Origin: Nonomuraea endophytica
GTDB lineage: Bacteria; Actinomycetota; Actinomycetes; Streptosporangiales; Streptosporangiaceae
Length of the DNA: 64,000 nt
Direction: 5' to 3'
Assembly: GCF_014203235.1 (NCBI RefSeq)
Contig: NZ_JACHIN010000001.1
Location: forward strand, 310,001 to 374,000
Below, one piece after another: positions 17,358-24,435 of the stretch. The notes beneath the pieces were generated by a model. That model saw nothing but the letters and a program-made list of their open reading frames with translations. It searched no databases and was not told the origin of the DNA. The translations under genes were made by a program, and so were the position numbers. Position 1 is the first letter of the stretch. Each line of letters opens with the position of its first letter.

Positions 17358-17771
17358 TCATCTGGCGTCCGGCGCCGCGGTGGCCTCGCCCTCCATCTCC
17401 GATCCGGTGAAGCCGAGCGCGCCGAGGAAGAAGGCGTTCCAGCGGACGGTCACGGTGACGCGCACCTCGGCGCCGCCGGAGACCGCGCAGTCGCCGCGCG
17501 CGACCTCGTCGGCGTCGTGCGCGGAGACCACCTCGTCGGCCCGCTCGCACACCTCGCTCTCGCCCAGCAGCCTGGCCTGCCCGGAGGCGCGCAGGTGCTC
17601 GACGTCGACCTGGTCGGCGGCGGCGCGCGCCGCCTGCTCGGCGATGTCGGTGGCGCGCAGCTTGGCGTTGATCGCGGCGCCGCCGTCCACGAGCAGCCCG
17701 GCCAGCATGAACACCACGACCGAGAACAGGACGGTGAACACCGACATCGAGCCCCGCTCGCCGCCGCTCAT
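17358..17771 (-). CDS. TadG/TadE-like pseudopilin, variant cleavage motif
   Basis: 137-residue minor pilin. The N-terminus MSGGERGSMSVFTVLFSVVVFM resembles a class III prepilin signal, but the position normally held by Glu (+5 after the Gly) is Phe. The hydrophobic helix is followed by a short soluble domain with two Cys-bearing segments (SEVCER, RGDCAV). It is the third pseudopilin in a row, and its ATG overlaps the preceding stop codon (ATGA). The start chosen from this overlap is preferred over an upstream ATG 43 codons earlier. Confidence 0.8.
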   Translation of the reverse strand: MSGGERGSMSVFTVLFSVVVFMLAGLLVDGGAAINAKLRATDIAEQAARAAADQVDVEHLRASGQARLLGESEVCERADEVVSAHDADEVARGDCAVSGGAEVRVTVTVRWNAFFLGALGFTGSEMEGEATAAPDAR

Positions 17772-18157
17772 TCGACCCTCCTGAACTGCTCCAGCGGCAC
17801 CACCGACGTCCCGGTGATCCGCTTGGTCGCGCCGAACCCGAGGAAGCCCAGGTCCATCTCGCAGCTGACCTCGGCGCGCACCTGGCCGCCCTCGGTCCAC
17901 TCCGATCCGGACAACGACACCTCGTGCGACTGGCAGCTGCCCTTGAGCGCCTGCCCGGCCGACGACTTCGCGGCGGTCTCGGCCGTGTCCATGGTCCGCT
18001 GGACCGACGCGGCGCGGGCGGAGTCCCTGGCCGCGCCGTTCACCTCGCCCTGGGCCTCCACCAGCCGTCCGGCGCCGACCAGGAACATGAGGAACAGCAG
18101 GAACACCGGCGCGAGCATGACCGTCTCGACCGCCATCGACCCCCGGTCACTCCTCAT
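17768..18157 (-). CDS. TadE-family pseudopilin
   Basis: 129-residue minor pilin with the motif DRG|SMAVETVMLAPVFLLFLM: Gly before the cleavage site and Glu at +5, followed by one membrane helix. The soluble domain contains two Cys (GSCQSHE, EVSCEMD) likely to form a disulfide. It overlaps the upstream TadE gene by 11 bases and the next pseudopilin gene by ATGA. It is expected at the cytoplasmic membrane as part of the Flp pilus tip or base. Confidence 0.85.
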   Translation of the reverse strand: MRSDRGSMAVETVMLAPVFLLFLMFLVGAGRLVEAQGEVNGAARDSARAASVQRTMDTAETAAKSSAGQALKGSCQSHEVSLSGSEWTEGGQVRAEVSCEMDLGFLGFGATKRITGTSVVPLEQFRRVE

Positions 18158-18584
18158 CGCAGTCCAGCCCGCCGTCGTCGGGACGGAAGCACTCGACCGG
18201 GCCGCCCGAGGTCGCGCTGACGGTGAACGCCAGTTCGGGCAGCAGCGGAATCACTTGTACGGCGGTGCCGGTCACGGTCACCCAGCGCTCGTCGGGCTCC
18301 CTCGTCGAGGTGGCGGCGTCGGCGTTGGTCAGCAGGCGCGGGCCGATCGCGCCGACCACGGCCTTCGCCTTGGCCTTGGCCGGTTCCTCCCAGCCGCCGC
18401 TCACCGGCGCCGACCTGGCGACCCGCGCGCCTTCCCTGGCCGCGGCCTCGGCCACCTGCCTGCCGTGGAACCAGAGCGCGACCTGCACGATGAGCAGGGC
18501 GACGGCCAGGATGACCGGCATGAGGAACGCCAGCTCCACGACCGTGGCGCCGCGGTCATTCCTTGCCGCCACCGCCGCCGCCAT
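18147..18584 (-). CDS. TadE-family pseudopilin
   Basis: 145-residue minor pilin with NDRG|ATVVELAFLMPVILAV: a class III prepilin-like site with Glu at +5, then a membrane helix. The Cys pair near the C-terminus (VECFRPDD, LDCDEE) could form a disulfide. The gene overlaps the Flp pilin gene at its 5' end and the next TadE gene at its 3' end. Translation may instead start at a GTG four codons in. Confidence 0.85.
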   Translation of the reverse strand: MAAAVAARNDRGATVVELAFLMPVILAVALLIVQVALWFHGRQVAEAAAREGARVARSAPVSGGWEEPAKAKAKAVVGAIGPRLLTNADAATSTREPDERWVTVTGTAVQVIPLLPELAFTVSATSGGPVECFRPDDGGLDCDEE

Positions 18585-18789
18585 TGCCGAAGCTGTTCTG
18601 GATCTCGTTCTGCTTCTGCTCGACCAGTGTCTTGATCAACGTCGCCAGGCCGAGCGCCACTCCGGCGATGATCGCGGTGATGATCACCCATTCGACGGCC
18701 GAGGCGCCGCGCGAGGGTGCGGTGCGCGCGCGATGGACGCGCACGCCTAGGTAGGCGACCAGGTAAACGACCCAAGGATGGTTCAGCAT
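18556..18789 (-). CDS. Flp-type major pilin
   Basis: 77-residue Flp/Fap pilin, the likely structural subunit of the Tad pilus. The prepilin site is SRG28|ASAVEW, with Glu at +5 (residue 33) and Trp at +6 instead of the usual Tyr/Phe. The mature part is a single hydrophobic helix (VIITAIIAGVALGLATLI) and a short Gly-rich tail. The leader is long (28 residues) and itself begins hydrophobic (PWVVYLVAYLG). Its start overlaps the tadC stop by one base. No prepilin peptidase gene is present in this window. Confidence 0.85.
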   Translation of the reverse strand: MLNHPWVVYLVAYLGVRVHRARTAPSRGASAVEWVIITAIIAGVALGLATLIKTLVEQKQNEIQNSFGNGGGGGGKE

Positions 18790-19709
18790 CAGGACCCCAA
18801 CATCTTCATAGCGGCGGGAAAACTGAGAAAGATCACAAAGCCCGCGCAGAGCAGCAGCTGGGCGACGAGCATCGACTGCGAGCGTTCGCCCGCGCGCCCC
18901 TCGATCTCGGCCAGCTCGCGGCGGCGCAGGGTGGCGGCGCGGGCGGTGAGCGAGGCGCGCACCTTCGCGCCGTCGTCGGCCACCAGGCCCAGCGCCGCGG
19001 ACAGGTCGCGCAGCTCGTCGACGTTGATCTCCTCGCCGAGCTGGCCGAGCGCCTGCCAGGGGGTGATGCCGACGATCCGCGCGCCGCTCAGCGCGTCGCG
19101 GATGCGGGACATCGCCCAGTTCGGCTGCTCGCCGCTGACCGACACGGCCATGACCAGCGCTTCGGGTACGCCCCGTCCGCCGGCCAGGTTCATCGACACG
19201 AGGTCGAGGAAGGCGCCGACGACATGACGGAAGTCACGCCGCCGGGCCGCGGCATCGCGCCGTATCTGCAGGTCGGGCAGGAAGAAGAAGACCACGGCCA
19301 CCACGACGGCGGCCCAGAACGGGATCGCCAGCGAGGTGCCCCACTCCATGAGCACCAGCCAGCCGAGCAGCACGGGGAAGGCGAGCAGCCCGGCCGCCGC
19401 CAGCAGCACCTTGGTGGCCAGGAAGCCCTCGAACGAGCGCCCGACCAGCGCCAGGTCCGCCCGGATCGAGCGCGCCTCCCAGCCCCGCGACATCAGGAAA
19501 CGGGCCAGCCGCACGCCGAGACCGCGGCGGAACGCGCTGACCTCCTCGTCGGGAAGGACGAGCTGCAGCCGGGGCGCGCCCGCGTCCTCGCGGACCGCGT
19601 CCAGCGCCAGCAGCCGAGCCACCAGCCCGGGTCTGGCCGGGAACAGCGCCCGCAGCAGTAAGAAGGCGCCCAGCCCGAACGCGCCGCCCGCCAGCACACC
19701 CTCAACCAT
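18789..19709 (-). CDS. tadC: TadC, inner-membrane platform protein of Tad pilus
   Basis: 306-residue type II secretion F-domain protein, partner of TadB. The T2SSF core lies at about residues 140-280 (DAAARRRDFRHVVGAFLDLVSMNLAGG, then RDALSGARIVGITPWQALGQLG). Membrane helices are near residues 90-130 and at the C-terminus (LVAQLLLCAGFVIFLSFPAAM). It forms the membrane platform on which the TadA ATPase drives pilin assembly. The start overlaps the tadB stop region by 8 bases. Confidence 0.88.
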   Translation of the reverse strand: MVEGVLAGGAFGLGAFLLLRALFPARPGLVARLLALDAVREDAGAPRLQLVLPDEEVSAFRRGLGVRLARFLMSRGWEARSIRADLALVGRSFEGFLATKVLLAAAGLLAFPVLLGWLVLMEWGTSLAIPFWAAVVVAVVFFFLPDLQIRRDAAARRRDFRHVVGAFLDLVSMNLAGGRGVPEALVMAVSVSGEQPNWAMSRIRDALSGARIVGITPWQALGQLGEEINVDELRDLSAALGLVADDGAKVRASLTARAATLRRRELAEIEGRAGERSQSMLVAQLLLCAGFVIFLSFPAAMKMLGS

Positions 19710-20571
19710 GCTTCACCGCCTGGGGTACTTCAGCGGCGACCTGGGGGGCCAGCAGCCGCGTCGGCTTGTCGAACCTGGCCAGGCGCCGCATCCACGCGAA
19801 CCCGGCGCCGAACAGCCCGGCCACCACGAGCAGCACGGCCTGCCCCAGCCACGAGCTGTACTCGCTGACGTAGGAGGGGTTGAACACCACCAGCAGCCCG
19901 GCGAAGACGAGCGCGGTGATCACCACGATCTGCACGCTGCGCCGGGTGGAGCGGCGTTCGGCCTCGACCCGGCGGCGCATGTCGAGCTCCTCGCGCGCCG
20001 AGACGGCCAGCGCCCCCAGCACGTCGCGCAGACCCGGCCCGCGCAGCCGCGAGTTGAGTATCAGCGCCGCCACCACCAGGTCGGCCGAAGGGTCGTCCAG
20101 CTCGTCGGCGAACAGCCGCAGCGCGTCGGACAACGCCATCCGGGAGTGCATCCGGTCGACCAGCCCGCGCAGGTGCGGCCTGAGCATCGGCGCGGCGGCC
20201 CTGATCGAGGCCGGGATGGCCTGTTCGAGCCCGGCCGCGCCGGCGATCGTGTCACGGAGCGACTCGGTCCAGGCGGCCAGCCCTTCCAGGCGGCGCATCG
20301 CCCCGCGTTCCTCCGAGGCGCCTCCTGACAGCCCGCGCCACGCGAACACCAGCAGCACCGCCCCTACCGCGACGACCGGCCAGCCGGTGACCACCATGAT
20401 CAACGCGGCGCTGACGCCGGCGATGGCGGTGCGGGTGGTCAGCATCCTGATGACCTCGCGCTTGGGCCTGCCGGGGTGGGGACGCATGCCGTACAGGGAG
20501 AGGAAGAGCAGGAACAGGCCGCCGCCGGTGGCGGCGCCCGCGAGCATCGTGAAGGGGTCGAGGTTGATCAT
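19702..20571 (-). CDS. tadB: TadB, inner-membrane platform protein of Tad pilus
   Basis: 289-residue type II secretion F-domain protein. N-terminal helices (FTMLAGAATGGGLFLLFLS and VSAALIMVVTGWPVVAVGAVLLVFAW) precede the cytoplasmic T2SSF domain (LEGLAAWTESLRDTIAGAAGLEQAIPA). Two C-terminal helices follow. The start is the ATG of MINLDPFTM, which overlaps the tadA stop by one base (TGATG). With TadC it forms the platform complex. Confidence 0.88.
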   Translation of the reverse strand: MINLDPFTMLAGAATGGGLFLLFLSLYGMRPHPGRPKREVIRMLTTRTAIAGVSAALIMVVTGWPVVAVGAVLLVFAWRGLSGGASEERGAMRRLEGLAAWTESLRDTIAGAAGLEQAIPASIRAAAPMLRPHLRGLVDRMHSRMALSDALRLFADELDDPSADLVVAALILNSRLRGPGLRDVLGALAVSAREELDMRRRVEAERRSTRRSVQIVVITALVFAGLLVVFNPSYVSEYSSWLGQAVLLVVAGLFGAGFAWMRRLARFDKPTRLLAPQVAAEVPQAVKHG

Positions 20572-21839
20572 CACCAGTTCCCCAGGTCGGCCTGCACGGG
20601 AGCATGGGGTACGGCGGCGCCGTCGGGACCGGGCGCGAAGATCTCGCTCGACAGCACGCGGCCGTCGCACCCGTTGACCTCGCGCACGCTGGAGACGAAC
20701 CGGCGCAGGCGGCCGCCCTGGTCGTAGTCGTTGTGCTTCTCGATGAAGACGACGAAGTCGATGGCGCCGGCGATGAGCATGTGGGTGGCGTCGATCGGCA
20801 GGCGCTCGTTGGCCTGGAGCGCGTAGGTGGCGATGCGGTTGAAGACCTCCATGCTGGAGTTGGCGTGGATGGTCGACAGGGAGCCGTCGTTGCCCTGGGT
20901 CATCGCGTTGAGCATGGTGACGATCTCGTCGCCGAGCACCTCGCCGACGATGACCCGGCTGGGGTTCATGCGCAGGCTTCTGCGGACCAGTTCGGCCATG
21001 GTGATCTCGCCCTGGCCCTCGGAGTTGGGCAGGCGCTGCTCGAAGGCGACCACGTTCGGGTGGAGCTCGGGGAACTGGTCGAGGCCCAGCTCCAGGGCGC
21101 GCTCGACGGTGATGAGGCGCTCGCCGGACGGGATCTCGTTGGCCAGGGCGCGCAGGAGCGTGGTCTTCCCCGCGTTCGTGGATCCGGCGATCATGATGTT
21201 CTGGCGGGTGTTGACGGCCGCCTGGAGGAATCTGGCGACGTCCGGGGTCAGCGTGCCGTTGCCGACCAGGTCGGACAGGAAGACCTTGCCCAGGCGGCTG
21301 CGGCGGATCGAGACGGCCGGCCGTACCGTGACGTCCATGACGGCGCTCAGCCGGGAACCGTCGGGCAGGCGCAGGTCGAGCTGGGGGTTGGCAGTGTCGA
21401 ACGGGCGGCTCGACAGGCCCGAGTAGGCGGCCAGGATCTGGATGAGCTCGACGAGCTCCTCGTTGGAGTCGGCGACCGGCTCGTGCATCGACTCGCGGCC
21501 GTCGGCGTAGGAGACGAAGACCTTGTCGTGGCCGTTGATGTCGATGTTCTCGACCTCGGTGTCGTCGAGGAGCGGCTGCAGGCGGCCGACGCCGAACAAC
21601 GCCGCGTGGATGCCCGCGGCCAGCCCCTCCTCCTCCTCGATCGTCGGCGGGGTGCGGCCCATGCCGATCTCGCCGCGCGCGTGCTCCTCCAGGACCTGCG
21701 AGATGAGCGCCCTGGCGAACTGGCGCTCGTCCTCGCCGGTCATCGCGGGCAGGCCGTTGGCCTGGTCGATGCGGCGCTGGTGGGCCAGGCGGTCGCCCAC
21801 GTCCTGGCGGAAGCGCTTGACGAGGGAGTGGTCGATCAC
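20571..21839 (-). CDS. tadA: TadA/CpaF secretion ATPase of Tad pilus
   Basis: 422-residue hexameric ATPase that powers pilus assembly. The N-terminal domain has helices and the GRLQPLLDDTEVENIDING segment. The Walker A motif is GSTNAGKT (residues 219-226), followed by the Asp box around TVERALELGLDQFPELHPN, Walker B-like RVIVGEVLGDEIV, and the His box SLSTIHANSSMEVF. The GTG start (VIDHSLVKRF) overlaps the tadZ stop as GTGA. All nucleotide-binding residues appear intact, so the enzyme should be active. Confidence 0.93.
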   Translation of the reverse strand: MIDHSLVKRFRQDVGDRLAHQRRIDQANGLPAMTGEDERQFARALISQVLEEHARGEIGMGRTPPTIEEEEGLAAGIHAALFGVGRLQPLLDDTEVENIDINGHDKVFVSYADGRESMHEPVADSNEELVELIQILAAYSGLSSRPFDTANPQLDLRLPDGSRLSAVMDVTVRPAVSIRRSRLGKVFLSDLVGNGTLTPDVARFLQAAVNTRQNIMIAGSTNAGKTTLLRALANEIPSGERLITVERALELGLDQFPELHPNVVAFEQRLPNSEGQGEITMAELVRRSLRMNPSRVIVGEVLGDEIVTMLNAMTQGNDGSLSTIHANSSMEVFNRIATYALQANERLPIDATHMLIAGAIDFVVFIEKHNDYDQGGRLRRFVSSVREVNGCDGRVLSSEIFAPGPDGAAVPHAPVQADLGNW

Positions 21840-22552
21840 TGGTAGCTCACCAGCCTTCCCGCCAGGTCGCGTGCCGTACGGATGAGGAGAGATCGGTCGA
21901 GTCGGCCGCCCCATTCGCCGCGTAGGAGTTCGGCGCCCTTGGGGTCGTCGGCCAGGCCGTGGACGAACTTGACGTTCGGGCCGACGACGCGGCGTACCTC
22001 CTCGATGGAGGCGCGGTAGCGGCGCGGGTTGGCGATCACCACGACGCCGTGGGCCTTGGTGATGGACAGGCGCTCGCGCAGATGGGCCACGTGGTCGAGG
22101 CTGGGCCTGGTCAGCAGGACGGTCACCGCGGCCTCGTTGATGAGGTCGTTGACCTGTGGATAAGTTCCGAGGCGGCCGCAGTCGGCGATGACGTCGGCGT
22201 TGGGCATGCCCGCCAGCGAACGTCCCAGGGGCCCCCACAGCCACGTGAGACCCGCCGCCTGCTCACCGTGCGTGAGCCCCGCCAGCACGTCGAGCCCTCC
22301 CACGATCTTCTGGGTGTGCTCGTGGATCTGGGCGGGTTCGATCCCCCTGCGGGCGACCGCGCCCAGGCTGAGCAGACCCTTTCCGGGGTTGAGCACGCCG
22401 CCGTCGGCGGCCGGCAGCCGGTAGGCCAGATCTCCTCCCGCGGGATCGCACTCGGCGAGCAGCACCGCCCTCGGCCACACGGCGGCCAGGGCCGTCGCGG
22501 CGGTGGTGACGCCCGGCGCGCCCTTGTCGGCGGCCAGCACGATCAGCGCCAC
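21836..22552 (-). CDS. TadZ/CpaE-like MinD-family ATPase
   Basis: 238-residue ParA/MinD-like protein that probably places the Tad machine in the cell. The deviant Walker A reads KGAPGVTTAATAL, close to the MinD K-G-G-x-G-K-T loop, but the second Lys is replaced by Val and nearby residues differ, so ATPase activity may be weak. A switch region (LAECDPAGGDLAYRL) and ADCGRLG follow. It lies between the CpaB-like gene and tadA, where CpaE/TadZ is usually found. Confidence 0.8.
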   Translation of the reverse strand: MALIVLAADKGAPGVTTAATALAAVWPRAVLLAECDPAGGDLAYRLPAADGGVLNPGKGLLSLGAVARRGIEPAQIHEHTQKIVGGLDVLAGLTHGEQAAGLTWLWGPLGRSLAGMPNADVIADCGRLGTYPQVNDLINEAAVTVLLTRPSLDHVAHLRERLSITKAHGVVVIANPRRYRASIEEVRRVVGPNVKFVHGLADDPKGAELLRGEWGGRLDRSLLIRTARDLAGRLVSYQ

Positions 22553-22553
22553 G

Positions 22554-23207
22554 TCAGCGGGCCCCCGGGAGTTCGGCCACGGCGATCTCCCCGCTGGAGG
22601 CGTAGCCGACCACCTCGGCCGAGACGGCCGTGTCGACGATCACGGTGACCAGGCCCTTCTCCCCGACGCCGTGGACCAGCGCGCTCGCCGCGAGAACCCT
22701 GGACCGCTCCGTGCCGCTGCGGCTGGGAACGTGCACGACCTGGACACGGTCACCCTTTGCAAGGCCTTCTGGCATCTGCCCGGGTTTCAGGGCCAATCCC
22801 ACCTTGGCCTTTCCCGGTCCCAGCTCCTTACTGGCGTTTATCCCCATGTCATTCGTGAGCAAGGTGCCGGGCAGGATGGTGACGGAGGCGAACGATTTGA
22901 TCACCTCTCCGCGCTGCGACCACGGAACGTAAGCAATGCCGGTGTCGGCGATCTGGACTTCTTCCAGTGCTTGCTCCGTGAATTGCTGTCCGGCGCCCAC
23001 CTGCTCGATCACCCGGACCGCCGAAATACGGTCACCGCTGCGCATCACCAGAAGCGTGGTCGCCAGGGCGCCGCCCAGGATCAGGAGGACGGCTAGGGCG
23101 GCCAGTGCGGGCTTGCGCTCGCGTGGGGGTACGGGGAGCTTGCGCTCGGCGGAGAGCGCGCCACTTGGCCCCGCCGAATTCGTGGCGGGTTTCTCACTGG
23201 TCCTCAT
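22554..23207 (-). CDS. CpaB/RcpC-like SAF-domain pilus protein
   Basis: 217-residue protein with one N-terminal membrane helix (PALAALAVLLILGGALATTLLVM) and an SAF domain at ~60-125 (VRVIEQVGAGQQFTEQALEEVQI, LPGTLLTNDM). SAF domains in Tad loci are thought to bind peptidoglycan or pilus components outside the membrane. The tail (~125-217) has beta-strand character. It is the first gene of the pilus operon, followed by the TadZ gene with a 1-base gap. A perfect TACAAT -10 lies upstream at 23237-23232. Confidence 0.78.
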   Translation of the reverse strand: MRTSEKPATNSAGPSGALSAERKLPVPPRERKPALAALAVLLILGGALATTLLVMRSGDRISAVRVIEQVGAGQQFTEQALEEVQIADTGIAYVPWSQRGEVIKSFASVTILPGTLLTNDMGINASKELGPGKAKVGLALKPGQMPEGLAKGDRVQVVHVPSRSGTERSRVLAASALVHGVGEKGLVTVIVDTAVSAEVVGYASSGEIAVAELPGAR

Positions 23208-23231
23208 GGGTGGGGGGCTCCCATATGCGAA

Positions 23232-23237
23232 ATTGTA
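23232..23237 (-). promoter_or_regulatory. Candidate promoter -10 of the Tad operon
   Basis: Minus-strand TACAAT, about 25 bases before the CpaB-like ATG, with GGGAG as a Shine-Dalgarno in between. No clear -35 was found at 17 bases upstream (GGTGCA). Confidence 0.45.
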
Positions 23238-23487
23238 GAATTCACGCCATTATGTGCACCCACGTGCGGGAGTGGGGCGGGAATGCGGTGACCAATGCTC
23301 GTTTCGCAGGTGGGGGCCTGTCAACACCAAATCGGTAGACCGGTTGGGTTGGGTTGGTTGATTCAGACCGAAATTTCGTGATACAGGGCGCAGAAATCAC
23401 AGGAGTCACAGGTGTCACTGTGCGGGGGATCTTGATGTGATATTTGGGGATCTTCTGAACGGGTTCAGGTTGTGGGATCATTCGGGC

Positions 23488-23619
23488 ATGGCCAGTCGTG
23501 TGCGGTCGTTCCTTGCTCGCCCTGGTGTGCGGGCGTTTGTGGGGCGGGTGGCTTCTGCCCGGGTGTCGCGGAGGGTGGCCGGGAGGCTGCTCGGGCGGCC
23601 AGCGGGTTGGCGGCGGTGA
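23488..23619 (+). pseudogene. Possible degenerate small gene (Arg-rich)
   Basis: A short frame from an ATG encodes 43 Arg/Val-rich residues (ASRVRSFLARPGVRAFVGRV). A second frame then continues through 23700 and reads plausibly protein-like (SGLAAVTSEVDAYAGLLEEK). The GTG of the second frame overlaps the first stop as GTGA. Joined by a one-base shift they could be one short protein that has decayed, or simply chance. There is no Shine-Dalgarno and no recognised family. Confidence 0.2.
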
Positions 23620-23742
23620 CCTCCGAGGTGGACGCCTATGCGGGACTCCTGGAAGAAAAAGCCCACGCCCTCCACACCAAAACCCACCCCCCAAAATCCC
23701 CCTAACCCCCCACCACCCGTCAGCACCCCCTCACCCAACAGA

Positions 23743-23880
23743 CACCCCCACACCGCAAGCACCTCCCTCACACCCCCACACCGCAAGCACCTCCCTCACA
23801 CCCCCACACCGCAAGCACCTCCCTCACACCCCCACACCGCAAGCACCTCCCTCACACCACAGGCACCGCAAGCACCTCCC
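23743..23880. repeat. 28-bp tandem repeat, about five copies
   Basis: The core ACCGCAAGCACCTCCCTCAC recurs at 23752, 23780, 23808 and 23836, spaced exactly 28 bases, and in degenerate form at 23865. The unit is not a multiple of three, so it does not encode a repeat protein. The minus strand is G-rich with runs of G3-G5 and could form G-quadruplexes. Confidence 0.85.
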
Positions 23881-24251
23881 CGCCGGTCTTTGGCTCGCAG
23901 GCGCTTCCCCGCCACCCTTCTCGCCCCCAGCCCCTCCTGGCGTCCACGGCCCCCCATGCACCTCCGCACCACGCCCACGCCCCTCAGGCGGCCCCCTCCC
24001 CACCCCGTCAGCTCCCCACCCCGTCAGCGCATCCTCGCGCCCACGCCCACCGGTGCTTCCTCACCACGCCCACGCCTCCCCTCGCCTCGGAGGCTTTTCG
24101 CTGTCTTTGTCGTCTCCACCCTCCCCGAAACCGTCACGCTCCGTAATCGGCCGCTCGTTGCCCACCGCCCATGCCACCCGGCGGCCCGTCGAGGCCCCGA
24201 CGCGCCCGTCAATCCCCAAGCTCCCCCTGGCCCAGGCCCTGGTCAGCGCAT

Positions 24252-24336
24252 GCGTCCACAGAGTTATCCACAGGCCGCGGCCCAAGTCCTGGCAAAATCT
24301 CCCCATGTTTTCCACAGGTCCGTTTAGTTGTCCACA
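24252..24336 (+). promoter_or_regulatory. Cluster of four DnaA-box-like sites
   Basis: In one orientation lie GCGTCCACA (24252-24260), TTATCCACA (24264-24272), TTTTCCACA (24308-24316) and TTGTCCACA (24328-24336). The second matches the bacterial consensus exactly, and the fourth matches the Streptomyces consensus exactly. They precede the ATPase gene by about 100 bases. Binding by DnaA is a prediction. Confidence 0.5.
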
Positions 24337-24435
24337 GGCAAGCCCGATCATGCCCGTGCCGTCAATCCACGGGCCTAACCTCACTTCTGGCGTTACCGTG
24401 ACGCCGAGGTCCGACCCCCTGCGAGGAGACGGCAC

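Larger units (their letters stand above)
23208..24435. other. 1.2-kb gap between the Tad and T7SS loci
   Basis: No convincing conserved gene. The gap holds the Tad operon promoter, a possible degenerate small gene (23488-23700), a 28-bp minisatellite (23743-23880), a strongly pyrimidine-rich plus strand (about 23650-24150), and four DnaA-box-like sequences (24252-24336). It ends with a GAGGAGA Shine-Dalgarno for the ATPase gene at 24436. Confidence 0.7.

Noticed and set aside
22155..22163. DnaA box (TTATCCACA on minus strand) in the tadZ-like gene
   Set aside because: Single site within coding sequence; expected by chance. The same holds for the one at 49623-49631 at the kinase-like stop.
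23743..23880. CRISPR array from the 28-bp repeats
   Set aside because: The repeat period equals the unit length, so there are no spacers.
24252..24336. Chromosomal origin of replication
   Set aside because: Only four boxes, no AT-rich unwinding region and no dnaA, dnaN or parAB genes nearby.
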